From Alphaproteobacteria bacterium UBA3650 (GTDB taxonomy: Bacteria > Pseudomonadota > Alphaproteobacteria > CAAHEQ01 > UBA3637): DNA of 11,166 nucleotides. The DNA lies in assembly GCA_002373815.1 (NCBI GenBank), contig DFKH01000089.1, positions 1 through 11,166 of the forward strand, written 5' to 3'. This document shows positions 1 through 7,589 of this stretch, one piece after another (positions within the stretch are counted from its first letter, which is position 1; every line of letters begins with the position of its first letter). Under the pieces are notes generated by a model that saw only the letters and a list, made by a program, of their open reading frames with translations, was not told where the DNA came from and did no database searches. A program made the position numbers and the translations under genes.

Positions 1-1742
1 TCTTTTGAAAGAATTTTATTTATTTTAAGTGCTAGCTTATAATAAACCTGTCTAGTATAGTGGTTAACACAATCTATAAAATCTGATTGGGACTCAATAC
101 AATCTGAGATCTCTATAAATTCAATATTATCATATCCTTTTAATTTTTCTTTTAAAAGTTTATTATTCTTTTTGTAGCAAACACTGGAATTTTTATACCC
201 TGGAATTGTGTTTTTTATGCAATCAATTTCACAACCAAGAATTAACACTAATTTTGTTGAAGAAGGTAAATTTTTTCTGATATAAATGATATTGTCCAAA
301 ACATTTTGTTCGGATGGCAATCCCATATATTCAAAATCTTCTGATAATTTTTTCAGCATTTCTGTTGTAAAATGAACTCCACCACTATATGGAAAATTTT
401 TGTCTAACAAGAGTTTCCAATTTTGTGGATTAGTAAATTCATAATCTGTCAATCCATAAGATACGAAATACCCTTCTTTTTTATGTCTATATAAGGCAAT
501 TTCTCCCTCTAAAAGTGTCGATAAAAAAACGTATTCATATCTTTCAGAAAATAGTTTTGTTGTAAAATCATAAGAACTTAAAACAGGAGTTTTTTGGATA
601 ATATTGCAACATTTTTCTTTTGAAAATTTATGAGCTTGAACAATATGATTTAAACATTGTTGTGCGACTGTTCCTGGTTCATTATTGTTTGGATGAATAA
701 ATTCTGTTTCAATGGATATTCCCTGTAAATAAGGGAGAACGCTTTCTAAATCACACGGACCTTTAAATAAGACCTTAGGTTGATATTCCTTAGGTGAATT
801 GTTTGACCTAACAGATAACTGTTCATCAATAGTTATCCAATCTACAGTTTTTTTAGGAACAACGTGAGACGATATTTCTCCAACCACATCAAGTGATGGG
901 AATTTTAATTTTTGATAACAATACTGATCAATTCCCATTCCTAAAATTCGGCAAGAAAAAACAAAGTGATTAAGTTTGTTAGATTTTATATCTAAGGAAT
1001 AGAAACCTATTATTCCATAGTCGCCATATTTATCTTTAGCAGTGATGTATGCATTTTCAATGCTTTTGTTTTGTAAAATATACAGCAATTCATCCTCTGT
1101 AAGTCGAATTTTTGTATAATTCATTTGGTTTGACCGGTTTATCAATTCTAAAATTCGTTCCTTTTGCGAAATACAATCTGAAAAAATTGATATTTTAATT
1201 TGACTTTCGCGTAAAAAATCTTTGTTTGAGGAAGCCTGTTCTTTTGCCTGATGTTTTTTTTCTAATATTTTGTATTGATTTAGTCTTGATAAATTTCTAT
1301 CATCCTTTCCCAATGATAACACTCTTTTTTCCAGCAATTGAATAATATCTGGCGTTGAAACCAGTAAATCAGGATTATAATATTTTGCTTCTTGTAAATT
1401 ACCTATATTATCATCTATAAACAATACATTTTGTGGGCGTAGTTGCATTTTTGAAATTAAATGTTTGATACGTTGGCCTTTGGCAGACCAATCAACTGAA
1501 GGAAAGATAAAAAAATCAAAAATATTTTGATATTCTTGTTTTGAAAATTCTTTTTTTACTGCTGAAATTTCGTTTTTTGAACAAATTGAATTAATAATGC
1601 CTCTTTCTGATAATTTCTTAATTAATTTAACATTTTTCTCTATTACAACTTGGGTTCTTTCTGATAAAGTTCCTTTCCAAAAGGTTTCGTCCAAATCCCA
1701 AATAATTAATTTTACTTTTGTTAAATCAATCTTTTTGAACAT
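1..1742 (-). CDS. FkbH-like HAD-IIIC protein with GNAT-like domain and C-terminal SGNH-like extension (3' end off window)
   Basis: The frame is open from ATG 1742 to the left edge, giving at least 580 residues. Residues 10-150 form a HAD-IIIC domain: the DLDET box has Asp16, Asp18 and Thr20 and is followed by FWKGTLSE, and an FIDDN motif has Asp110-Asp111. Residues 170-310 resemble the GNAT-like half of FkbH proteins (GDYG near 241, FSCRILGMG near 262-270). FkbH enzymes load three-carbon units from 1,3-bisphosphoglycerate onto carrier proteins, and relatives in glycan loci are thought to prepare acyl decorations. From about residue 325 there is a further domain with a GPCD box (328-331), ILGCEID (Asp507) and D-CVNHY (Asp557, His561) near the visible end. 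It looks like an SGNH-type hydrolase or transferase, which is an inference. A purine-rich GGGAAAGGGAAAAAG precedes the ATG, 23 bases after the GT-D gene. It is the last visible gene of the glycan operon. The HAD assignment is firm; substrate and extension are uncertain. Confidence 0.85.
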   Translation of the reverse strand, partial: MFKKIDLTKVKLIIWDLDETFWKGTLSERTQVVIEKNVKLIKKLSERGIINSICSKNEISAVKKEFSKQEYQNIFDFFIFPSVDWSAKGQRIKHLISKMQLRPQNVLFIDDNIGNLQEAKYYNPDLLVSTPDIIQLLEKRVLSLGKDDRNLSRLNQYKILEKKHQAKEQASSNKDFLRESQIKISIFSDCISQKERILELINRSNQMNYTKIRLTEDELLYILQNKSIENAYITAKDKYGDYGIIGFYSLDIKSNKLNHFVFSCRILGMGIDQYCYQKLKFPSLDVVGEISSHVVPKKTVDWITIDEQLSVRSNNSPKEYQPKVLFKGPCDLESVLPYLQGISIETEFIHPNNNEPGTVAQQCLNHIVQAHKFSKEKCCNIIQKTPVLSSYDFTTKLFSERYEYVFLSTLLEGEIALYRHKKEGYFVSYGLTDYEFTNPQNWKLLLDKNFPYSGGVHFTTEMLKKLSEDFEYMGLPSEQNVLDNIIYIRKNLPSSTKLVLILGCEIDCIKNTIPGYKNSSVCYKKNNKLLKEKLKGYDNIEFIEISDCIESQSDFIDCVNHYTRQVYYKLALKINKILSK

Positions 1743-1765
1743 CTTTTTCCCTTTCCCTTTATAAA

Positions 1766-2686
1766 TTAGTTTTCAAAAAAAATTCCAATTGTTTTTTTGT
1801 TTCTTAATGTAGCTTTCATAAAACAATCATAATCTTTTGCAATATGACCTAAATCTAGACATCTATACCCCAAACGATATAAATCAAAACATAAAACTTT
1901 TGCGGTTGGTCCTAAAATAGCAATAACAAGGTTACTTTTATCAGTTTTTTTTGATTCCTCTAATATTTTATCATATTTTTCCCAAGCATTGTCAAAGGGA
2001 GCATAAATATATTGAATAGATTTTGCGCTTTCAAATATGTTATAGTCAATATCTTCAAAAGTCTTGTCGCCACAAACAATAGTAATATCTTTATTTTGCC
2101 ATATCTTTTTTACTCGATTATAAAATTGTTCAAAATCGTATTCATTAAATGTTTGATATACAGACGTAAAACCAGCTGTATAGTACTGTTTATTTGGAAC
2201 AAGATGTTTATTTAAACGAGATCTAACTTCATTCATAAATGTCCTATACACAAATTTAGGATAATCTAAAAAATTCAATAAATCTGAATAAAAATAATGA
2301 TAATTGATGCCAATCATTAAATTTGGATCATCTGTTTTAATTATTTCTTGTAACCTTTTTGCTAAAATTGGATTAGCGTCCTGAAATCCGATAGCTCTAT
2401 TTTCCATTATAAGAACTTCACCGTCTCCAAAACGAATCAAACTTTTATTTTGATTAATCAATTCATCTAATGTTTCTTCAAAATTTTTAATTTTAGGCCG
2501 AAATATTGTTTTGGAATGTCTAAACAAAGAAGGTAATTCATAAACCAAATTATCCAAAGCATTATTTAATTGTGTCTCGCTAATAAGAGTATTGATATGA
2601 GCAGATCCTTGTTGGATATTTTTTAAATTATAACGTCCCAAATATTTTAAATTTTTGATAAATGTCATTAGAGTAAATTTTGTCAT
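1766..2686 (-). CDS. GT-D fold (DUF1792) glycosyltransferase
   Basis: 306 residues. The C-terminal two thirds match the DUF1792/GT-D family, whose founding member is a glucosyltransferase in streptococcal Fap1 glycosylation. The signature RFGDGE is at residues 85-90 and supplies the DXE motif (Asp88, Glu90) that the family uses for metal and nucleotide-sugar binding. The family's TYTAGFTS-like turn appears as YTAGFTS near 169-175, and ILGPTAKVLCFDL-RLG near 257-273 ends in the usual LDLGH. The first 80 residues are lysine-, asparagine- and leucine-rich and not recognised. There is no signal peptide or membrane segment, so it is probably a cytoplasmic enzyme adding one sugar to a lipid-linked or protein-linked glycan. 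A GAGG ribosome site lies in the last codons of the upstream acyltransferase gene, whose stop is 4 bases before this ATG, so the two are likely translationally coupled. It is clearly AT-richer than the rfb genes. The family is certain; donor and acceptor are unknown. Confidence 0.9.
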   Translation of the reverse strand: MTKFTLMTFIKNLKYLGRYNLKNIQQGSAHINTLISETQLNNALDNLVYELPSLFRHSKTIFRPKIKNFEETLDELINQNKSLIRFGDGEVLIMENRAIGFQDANPILAKRLQEIIKTDDPNLMIGINYHYFYSDLLNFLDYPKFVYRTFMNEVRSRLNKHLVPNKQYYTAGFTSVYQTFNEYDFEQFYNRVKKIWQNKDITIVCGDKTFEDIDYNIFESAKSIQYIYAPFDNAWEKYDKILEESKKTDKSNLVIAILGPTAKVLCFDLYRLGYRCLDLGHIAKDYDCFMKATLRNKKTIGIFFEN

Positions 2687-2690
2687 TTAA

Positions 2691-3125
2691 TTACCTCGTT
2701 TTTTGTATAATTATATCATTATCTGCTACATCTTTGGTTACAATGGCGCCTGCACCAATAATTGCATTTTCACCAATTGTAACGCCCGGTAAAATCGTGG
2801 CATTTGCCCCTATCATTGCCCCTTTTTTTATAATAACAGGTTCTAACACCCAATCTTTATTGCGTGACTTCGGGTGTCGGTCATTACAAAAAGTAACATT
2901 TGGACCAATAAAAACATTATCTTCTATGCGCATGCCATCCCAAATTTGAACTCCACATTTAATCGTTACATTGTCACCAATAACAACATCATTTTCAATA
3001 AAACAATGCGAACAGATATTGCAATTTTGACCGATTCTCGCCTTGGGTAAAACCACACAAAATTGCCAGATATTAGTGTTTTCCCCAATGTCTTTGGTCT
3101 GAACGTCAGATAAAGGATGAATCAT
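2691..3125 (-). CDS. Left-handed beta-helix acyltransferase, FdtC/QdtC/WlbB-like (sugar N-acetyltransferase)
   Basis: 144 residues made of hexapeptide repeats (IGENTNIW, IGQNCNI, IGDNVTI, IGPNVTF, IGANATI, IGENAII), the left-handed beta-helix of the WbbJ/WlbB type. The segment FIGPNVTFCNDRHPKS is typical of enzymes that acetylate the 3-amino group of dTDP-3-amino-3,6-dideoxyhexoses (FdtC, QdtC) or UDP-3-amino sugars (WlbB), and its His is the likely base. The gene overlaps the upstream ketoisomerase gene by an ATGA stop/start, and GAGGTGG precedes its ATG. Both fit one pathway: 3,4-ketoisomerisation, 3-transamination (enzyme not in window), then N-acylation with acetyl-CoA. The C-terminus looks cut short: after GAGAIVTKDV the usual VVGNPAK-like end, which helps close the coenzyme A site, is replaced by IIIQKTR and a stop. 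The exact sugar cannot be read from sequence, and O-acetylation is the alternative. Confidence 0.85.
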   Translation of the reverse strand: MIHPLSDVQTKDIGENTNIWQFCVVLPKARIGQNCNICSHCFIENDVVIGDNVTIKCGVQIWDGMRIEDNVFIGPNVTFCNDRHPKSRNKDWVLEPVIIKKGAMIGANATILPGVTIGENAIIGAGAIVTKDVADNDIIIQKTR

Positions 3126-3517
3126 TTTGCCACCTCTTTTTTAAATTGTTCATAATCTCTGATATAATCCCCCTCATCATAGTGTTCACTGGCCAGTACC
3201 ATCACCACACAATCTTTTGAAAAATGAGTAAATTCACGCCAAATATTATGTTTTAAGTACAAGCCTTGATTCGGACTGTATAAATGCACTGTTTCACGTT
3301 TTTTCCCATCATCCAAAATAAAATCGCAATTTCCTGCAATAGGAATAATAACTTGTTCCAACTTCCTGTGCGCATGATGCCCACGAACAGCATTGTAATC
3401 AGTTCCCCAAATGTAATAAACACGTTTAATTTTAAAAGGAATATCTTTTTCCGCCTCAATCGGCACCAAATTCCCTTGATAATCCCCACGAACCGTAAAG
3501 TTAATCAGTTGATACAT
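3122..3517 (-). CDS. fdtA: dTDP-4-keto-6-deoxy-glucose 3,4-ketoisomerase, FdtA/QdtA family
   Basis: 131 residues, full length for the small cupin ketoisomerases of the WxcM/FdtA/QdtA family. The conserved box RGHHAHRKLEQ lies at residues 45-55 and contains the active-site histidines; DYIRDYEQF near 117-125 is the family's C-terminal signature. FdtA and QdtA move the keto group of dTDP-4-keto-6-deoxyglucose from C4 to C3, giving the galacto or gluco product respectively, the first step towards dTDP-Fuc3NAc or dTDP-Qui3NAc. The two stereochemical types cannot be told apart here with confidence, so the symbol stands for the family. The ATG lies 17 bases inside the end of the preceding RgpF-like gene and has a perfect AGGAGGA ribosome site. 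The stop overlaps the next start as ATGA. It is cytoplasmic and competes with RfbC for the same 4-keto substrate. Confidence 0.88.
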   Translation of the reverse strand: MYQLINFTVRGDYQGNLVPIEAEKDIPFKIKRVYYIWGTDYNAVRGHHAHRKLEQVIIPIAGNCDFILDDGKKRETVHLYSPNQGLYLKHNIWREFTHFSKDCVVMVLASEHYDEGDYIRDYEQFKKEVAK

Positions 3518-4382
3518 GTTTCCTCCTATAAACTGGAATTTTTAAAATTTTTATCAATAATTTTCCTGAACTGGTTACCTTTTTTTGCCAAAACAAACGA
3601 ACCACAGCTGTTAGAAGGTTTTCTAAATAGATTTTTTGATGATACAGTTGCTGTTTCCTTGTTGAAACTGCGCCATCTGATATAATAAATCCTTGACGAT
3701 AAATCATGTATCCCAAGAAGCGTTCAAAAACATGGGCTAAATCACCCTTTTCTTTTCTATTTGAAGGTGAAAAATCCTTCAAAGAAAATTTCATATCCTG
3801 AATATACTTAAACAAACTAGCTCTGGCTATGAACATTGTGCCTGCAACATATTGAAAAGGTATATTTTTCAATCCATTATTATGCAAAAATAATTTAAAA
3901 CTTTTATAAGTGTTTTTATCAAAATTTTTATCAAAAGTATTGTTTATAAATAATTTGTAATAGGCTGTCATTCCAACTGTTGGAGATTTTTCTAAATTTT
4001 CTATATAACGACACACCATATCCTTACTACGAAAAGGCTTCAATAAATTATTTCGCCATTCACTCCAATACATCCCTCTAAATCCGATTCCTTCTTTTGG
4101 TAAATCACGCTTTGTATGCAATTTAATAATGTATGAATAATGATCTAAATTAACTTGATTCAATACATGTATAAACGGACCGACATCAAAACCTCGACCT
4201 TCAACAATTTGGACCTTTGCGTGCGGAAAATTTTTCAAAATATCGTCTTGAATATCCTCATGATTTTCAACCATAGTCACATATAAATCCATGGGATATT
4301 GTTCAACATTATGAATACACTCTTTCAGCTCTTCCCAAAATTGAACATTATAAATATGACAATGAACTAAAATAGATTTCAT
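3501..4382 (-). CDS. RgpF-like (rhamnan synthesis protein F family) glycosyltransferase
   Basis: 293 residues with the hallmarks of the RgpF family, which includes streptococcal rhamnan synthesis protein F and many O-antigen relatives. Residues 1-20 have the LVHCHIYN-FWEEL entry strand. GRGFDVGPFIHVL at 63-74 is the family's G-R-D-like loop, and YSYIIKLHTKRD at 82-93 with SEWRNNLL at 107-114 form the most conserved block. FQYVAGTMFIARASLF at 176-191 and HVFERFLGYMI at 217-227 complete the core. The tail from about 250 is basic and may sit against the membrane; no clear transmembrane helix is seen. Family members act in building rhamnose-containing or related polysaccharides, which fits the dTDP-rhamnose genes just upstream. 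The ATG has AAGGAG about 11 bases ahead and starts 53 bases after rfbD. A hand count of 3901-3960 gave 8 G+C in 60, so parts are extremely AT-rich. Specificity is unknown. Confidence 0.82.
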   Translation of the reverse strand: MKSILVHCHIYNVQFWEELKECIHNVEQYPMDLYVTMVENHEDIQDDILKNFPHAKVQIVEGRGFDVGPFIHVLNQVNLDHYSYIIKLHTKRDLPKEGIGFRGMYWSEWRNNLLKPFRSKDMVCRYIENLEKSPTVGMTAYYKLFINNTFDKNFDKNTYKSFKLFLHNNGLKNIPFQYVAGTMFIARASLFKYIQDMKFSLKDFSPSNRKEKGDLAHVFERFLGYMIYRQGFIISDGAVSTRKQQLYHQKIYLENLLTAVVRLFWQKKVTSSGKLLIKILKIPVYRRKHVSTD

Positions 4383-4435
4383 TTTAAATACTACTCCTTG
4401 CAGTTATAATTCCAATAGCCAAGCAAAATTCAACA

Positions 4436-5263
4436 TTAAAACTTTTTTAAACACTTTTCTAACCCTTTCTTCCAATGTTGAATCTGGATATCAAAAACTT
4501 CTTTGATTTTAGACTTATCTAAAACGCTATAAAAAGGTCTGATTGCCTTTGTAGGATAAGCACTTGATGGGATTGGATTAACTTGACATTTCAGGCCTGA
4601 CATTTCCATAATCTCTGTCGCAAAATCATACCATGAACACACCCCCTCATTTGTAAAATGATAAATCCCCTTTGTCGTTTCAGAAATTTGCGGCAAAATT
4701 TTCACAATTGCTTCTGCCAAATCACCAGCATAGGTTGGTGTACCGATTTGATCATTCACGACATTTAAACTTTCTTTTTCCGCCCCAAGATGACGCATTG
4801 TTTTTACAAAATTGTTGCCATAGGGAGAATACAACCACGCAGTTCGAATAATAATAGATTCTTTTGCATATTTTAAAACTGCCAATTCCCCTGCTCGTTT
4901 TGTTTTACCATAAACAGAAATGGGGCACGGTTCATCTTCTGGAGTATAAGGTTTGTACCCTTTCCCATCAAAAACATAATCCGTAGAAATGTGCACGATT
5001 TTACATCCTGTTTTAGCCAGATTTTCAGGACCTGATACATTGATTTTTTCGGCCAAAGCCACATCCTCTTCGGCTTTATCCACGGCTGTATAGGCAGCAC
5101 AATTGATAATTGTATCTATGTGATTACCCTGTACAAATTTTTGAACTGCATTCATATCCGTAATATCTAATTCGGCAACATCAGTCAAAATCGCACCAGG
5201 AAGCAACTTGGAAAGTTCCATTCCTAATTGTCCCTTTGCCCCAGTAATCAACACATTATTCAT
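4436..5263 (-). CDS. rfbD: dTDP-4-dehydrorhamnose reductase
   Basis: 275 residues of the RmlD type (short-chain dehydrogenase/reductase fold). It reduces dTDP-4-keto-L-rhamnose to dTDP-L-rhamnose with NAD(P)H, the last step of the pathway. The dinucleotide-binding loop GAKGQLG is at residues 8-14, NCAAYTAVDKAE at 54-65, the catalytic Ser/Thr strand HISTDYVFDG at 91-100 and the YxxxK pair at Tyr118 and Lys122 (YGKTKRAGE). The C-terminal IRPFYSVLDKSK at 241-252 corresponds to the usual RRPxYSxLD box with Ile in place of the first Arg. The length is at the short end of the family, but the protein ends naturally. The gene overlaps rfbC by 8 bases and has an AAAGGA ribosome site. Together with rfbA and rfbC it forms an ACD cluster that lacks rfbB. 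Confidence 0.95.
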   Translation of the reverse strand: MNNVLITGAKGQLGMELSKLLPGAILTDVAELDITDMNAVQKFVQGNHIDTIINCAAYTAVDKAEEDVALAEKINVSGPENLAKTGCKIVHISTDYVFDGKGYKPYTPEDEPCPISVYGKTKRAGELAVLKYAKESIIIRTAWLYSPYGNNFVKTMRHLGAEKESLNVVNDQIGTPTYAGDLAEAIVKILPQISETTKGIYHFTNEGVCSWYDFATEIMEMSGLKCQVNPIPSSAYPTKAIRPFYSVLDKSKIKEVFDIQIQHWKKGLEKCLKKF

Positions 5264-5801
5264 TAGGTATATCCTTTAATTTGTTTGCAAATCTGTCTTT
5301 TTCAGAAGTAATTACTTTATCCGCAGGTATGCGCCAATCCACCCCAATTTCTGGATCATCATAGCGAATACCAAATTCGCTTTCTTTACACCACAAATTG
5401 TCTACTTTATAGGCAAAAACAGCCGTTTCAGATAAAACAGAAAAACCATGCAAGAATCCACGAGGAATAAATAACTGTCTTTGGTTCTCGCTAGATAATT
5501 CAACGGCCACGTGTTGCCCAAAAGTAGGAGAATTAGGCCTTGCATCAACAGCAACATCTAATACCTTTCCTTGCAACACACGAACTAATTTTGCCTGTGC
5601 ATGTTCTCCTAATTGACAGTGCAACCCCCTTACCACACCATAAGATGACATGGATTGATTATCTTGAACAAAGCGATTAGGAATTCCATTTTTAACAAAT
5701 TCAGCTTCATTATAGCTTTCAAAAAAATAACCACGATTATCCTTAAATATTTTTGGTTCAACAATAATGACACCATCTATCGCTGTTTTAATAAAGTTCA
5801 T
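5256..5801 (-). CDS. rfbC: dTDP-4-dehydrorhamnose 3,5-epimerase
   Basis: 181 residues, the normal size for RmlC, a cupin-fold homodimer. It epimerises dTDP-4-keto-6-deoxyglucose at C3 and C5 to the L-rhamno configuration. Visible family motifs are FKDNRGYFFESYN at 19-31, VRGLHCQ at 57-63 with the catalytic His61 (Cys62 replaces the more common Tyr), the basic Lys71 in AKLVRV, FIPRGFLHGFSVLS at 111-124 and Tyr131 in YKVDN, the usual acid/base tyrosine. The C-terminal DDPEIGVDW (148-156) is also typical. GAGGGA lies a few bases before the ATG, which sits 14 bases inside the end of rfbA, so the two genes are tightly coupled. RfbC draws on the same 4-keto intermediate as the ketoisomerase encoded further down the operon, so this is the likely branch point between the two sugars. 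Confidence 0.95.
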   Translation of the reverse strand: MNFIKTAIDGVIIVEPKIFKDNRGYFFESYNEAEFVKNGIPNRFVQDNQSMSSYGVVRGLHCQLGEHAQAKLVRVLQGKVLDVAVDARPNSPTFGQHVAVELSSENQRQLFIPRGFLHGFSVLSETAVFAYKVDNLWCKESEFGIRYDDPEIGVDWRIPADKVITSEKDRFANKLKDIPNE

Positions 5802-6675
5802 GTTTGTCCCTCAGTATACTTTGTAAATACGATCTGTAAGAATTGTTTTTTTGTTTACAGATAAGATGTTTCATTTGATTTCCTTCAATGAAATGATTTT
5901 TCAATGCAATTTCTTCCAAACAAGCCATTTGAAGACCTTGCCTTTGCTCTAAAATTTGAACAAAACTTCCTGCCTCTAACAAGCTATCAAAGGTACCAGC
6001 ATCTAACCAAGCAATGCCACGTCCCATTGGTACAACATTCATTCGTTTGTCACTTAAATACATATTATTCAAGTCTGTAATTTCATATTCCCCACGAGCA
6101 GACGGTTTCAAAGATTTTGCTTTTTGAACTACATCAGGGGGATAAAAATACAGGCCAACAGAAACATAATTTGACTTAGGAATCTTAGGCTTTTCCTCAA
6201 TTGAAATGGCTTTATTATTTTTATCAAATTCCACCACACCAAATCTTTCTGGGTCCGACACATGGTACGCAAAAATTGTAGCATTTTTCCCTTTGTTTTT
6301 TTCAACTTCCTTTTTAAATTCGAGCAATTGCTCATCCATATAAAAAATATTATCGCCTAAAATCAATGCAACATCATCATTACCCACAAAATCAGCACCA
6401 ATTGTAAAAGCTTGTGCAATCCCCTTTGGTTCTTTTTGAACAGCATATTGGATAGATATGCCAAAATCTTTTCCATCTTGCAATAATTTCTGAATATTAG
6501 GTGTATCTTGTGGCGTTGAAATAATCAAAAAGTCCCTTATTCCAAAAGACATCAATGTCGCCAAAGGATAATAAATCATTGGTTTATTATAAACAGGCAA
6601 CAACTGTTTTGATACAACCTTTGTAAGTGGATAAAGTCGGGTACCACTGCCACCTGCTAATATAATTCCCTTCAT
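5788..6675 (-). CDS. rfbA: Glucose-1-phosphate thymidylyltransferase
   Basis: 295 residues, the usual length for RmlA. It joins dTTP and glucose-1-phosphate into dTDP-glucose, the first and feedback-regulated step of dTDP-deoxysugar synthesis. The N-terminal nucleotide loop GGSGTRLYPLT is at 8-18, followed by SKQLLPVYNKPMIYYPL with the catalytic lysines. LGDNIFY near 111-117 holds the metal-binding Asp, EEKPK near 160-164 is the sugar-phosphate lysine box, and GRGIAWLDAGTFDSLLEA lies near 218-235. The start codon overlaps the stop of the preceding GT2 gene as ATGA and has no clear ribosome site of its own, which suggests reinitiation after GT2 translation. The last 35 residues, after ACLEEIA, are less conserved and basic but still align in outline with the family's helical tail. 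Confidence 0.96.
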   Translation of the reverse strand: MKGIILAGGSGTRLYPLTKVVSKQLLPVYNKPMIYYPLATLMSFGIRDFLIISTPQDTPNIQKLLQDGKDFGISIQYAVQKEPKGIAQAFTIGADFVGNDDVALILGDNIFYMDEQLLEFKKEVEKNKGKNATIFAYHVSDPERFGVVEFDKNNKAISIEEKPKIPKSNYVSVGLYFYPPDVVQKAKSLKPSARGEYEITDLNNMYLSDKRMNVVPMGRGIAWLDAGTFDSLLEAGSFVQILEQRQGLQMACLEEIALKNHFIEGNQMKHLICKQKNNSYRSYLQSILRDKHELY

Positions 6676-7514
6676 TTCAAGTCAACTTTCATTTTAGTTT
6701 TAATAAAAGGTAAATATCTCAAAATACCTTTGCGTCTATTCCCATTTTGCCGAAATTTACCAACAGGAATAAAACCGAACAATCTCATACGCACAATATG
6801 TGGCACATTTTCACAAACATTTGCCCAAATATCAGGATGTTCATGTCGCACGATTTCATGTAATTCTTTTGTAACACGGGCCATTTTATCTGCTTGAGAT
6901 TTACTGGTATTGCCCTCATACCAACGATATTTCATCAACACCTTGGGAATGTTATGAAATTTTGTTTTTCCAATCAACCTACACCACAAACAATAATCTT
7001 CCGAGGGACTATAAGTTTCTTCATATTGAAGATCTTTCAAAACTGATTTACGCACTATGGCCGCTGTATGTGCCACAGCACACCCCTGCATTAAATACAC
7101 TTCAATTTGTTCATTTGATTCTGGATAATATGCAATTTTAGTTTTTGGAAATCTTTCAACCCAACACCCGACAACACCCACTTCAGGATGTTCATCCAAA
7201 AATTTGACTTCTTCTTCAAATCTGGTTGGCAAACAAACATCATCATGATCCAAAACGGCAAAATATTCCCCTTTTGCCAGTTGCATTAACTTGTTTCTAG
7301 AAGGAGTAATTCCAAGATTACGTTCATTTTTTATGTATGTGATTCGGGCATCTTTATAGGCATTAACAATATCAGCTCTATCATCTGTCGGACAATCATC
7401 CAACATTAAAAACTCAAAATCCGTAAATGTTTGAGACAAAACACTATCAATAGTTTCTTTTAAATATTCAGGTTTAGTCTTATAAATAGGCATTAGAACA
7501 GAAACTTTTGGCAT
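6672..7514 (-). CDS. GT2 family (GT-A fold) glycosyltransferase
   Basis: 280 residues, the first gene of the glycan operon. It is a family 2 inverting glycosyltransferase: VSVLMPIYK at 4-12 starts the Rossmann-like GT-A fold, the nucleotide-binding pair Asp39-Asp40 follows LML, and the metal-binding DxD box is DHDD at 89-92. GITPSRNKLMQLAKGEYFAVLDHDD at 68-92 is the classic stretch. The likely catalytic Asp is in SEDYCLW at 171-177. The C-terminal 80 residues are basic with no convincing membrane helix, so it is probably a peripheral inner-membrane enzyme transferring a hexose or deoxyhexose to a lipid-linked glycan. GGAG lies 8 bases before the ATG. It is preceded by a strong promoter and a leader stem-loop, and it overlaps rfbA by 4 bases. 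The donor sugar cannot be predicted; dTDP-rhamnose is plausible from context only. Confidence 0.92.
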   Translation of the reverse strand: MPKVSVLMPIYKTKPEYLKETIDSVLSQTFTDFEFLMLDDCPTDDRADIVNAYKDARITYIKNERNLGITPSRNKLMQLAKGEYFAVLDHDDVCLPTRFEEEVKFLDEHPEVGVVGCWVERFPKTKIAYYPESNEQIEVYLMQGCAVAHTAAIVRKSVLKDLQYEETYSPSEDYCLWCRLIGKTKFHNIPKVLMKYRWYEGNTSKSQADKMARVTKELHEIVRHEHPDIWANVCENVPHIVRMRLFGFIPVGKFRQNGNRRKGILRYLPFIKTKMKVDLK

Positions 7515-7540
7515 TTTGCTTCTCCAATTTATTTTGATAA

Positions 7541-7577
7541 GATTAAGAACTCATCCCATTCAATCAGAGTCTTAACC
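7541..7577 (-). promoter_or_regulatory. Leader stem-loop in the 5' UTR of the glycan operon
   Basis: On the minus strand GGTTAAGACTC (7577-7567) can pair with GAGTTCTTAATC (7552-7541). This gives eleven pairs, one of them G-U, with a single bulged U and a 14-base loop. It starts about 6 bases after the predicted transcription start near 7583 and ends 27 bases before the GT2 start codon, leaving the ribosome site free. No T-run follows on either strand, so it is not an intrinsic terminator. It may stabilise the 5' end of the mRNA or bind a regulator. Pairing is seen directly; function is inferred. Confidence 0.55.
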
Positions 7578-7589
7578 TAACACAATGAC

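Noticed and set aside
2680..2949. Plus-strand open frame of 89 codons opposite the beta-helix acyltransferase
   Set aside because: It is the antisense shadow of a well-supported gene, repetitive only because the hexapeptide repeats are, and has no ribosome site of note.
3284..3685. Plus-strand open frame of 133 codons opposite the ketoisomerase and RgpF-like genes
   Set aside because: It spans the antisense of two clear genes across their overlap and its product has no recognisable motif.
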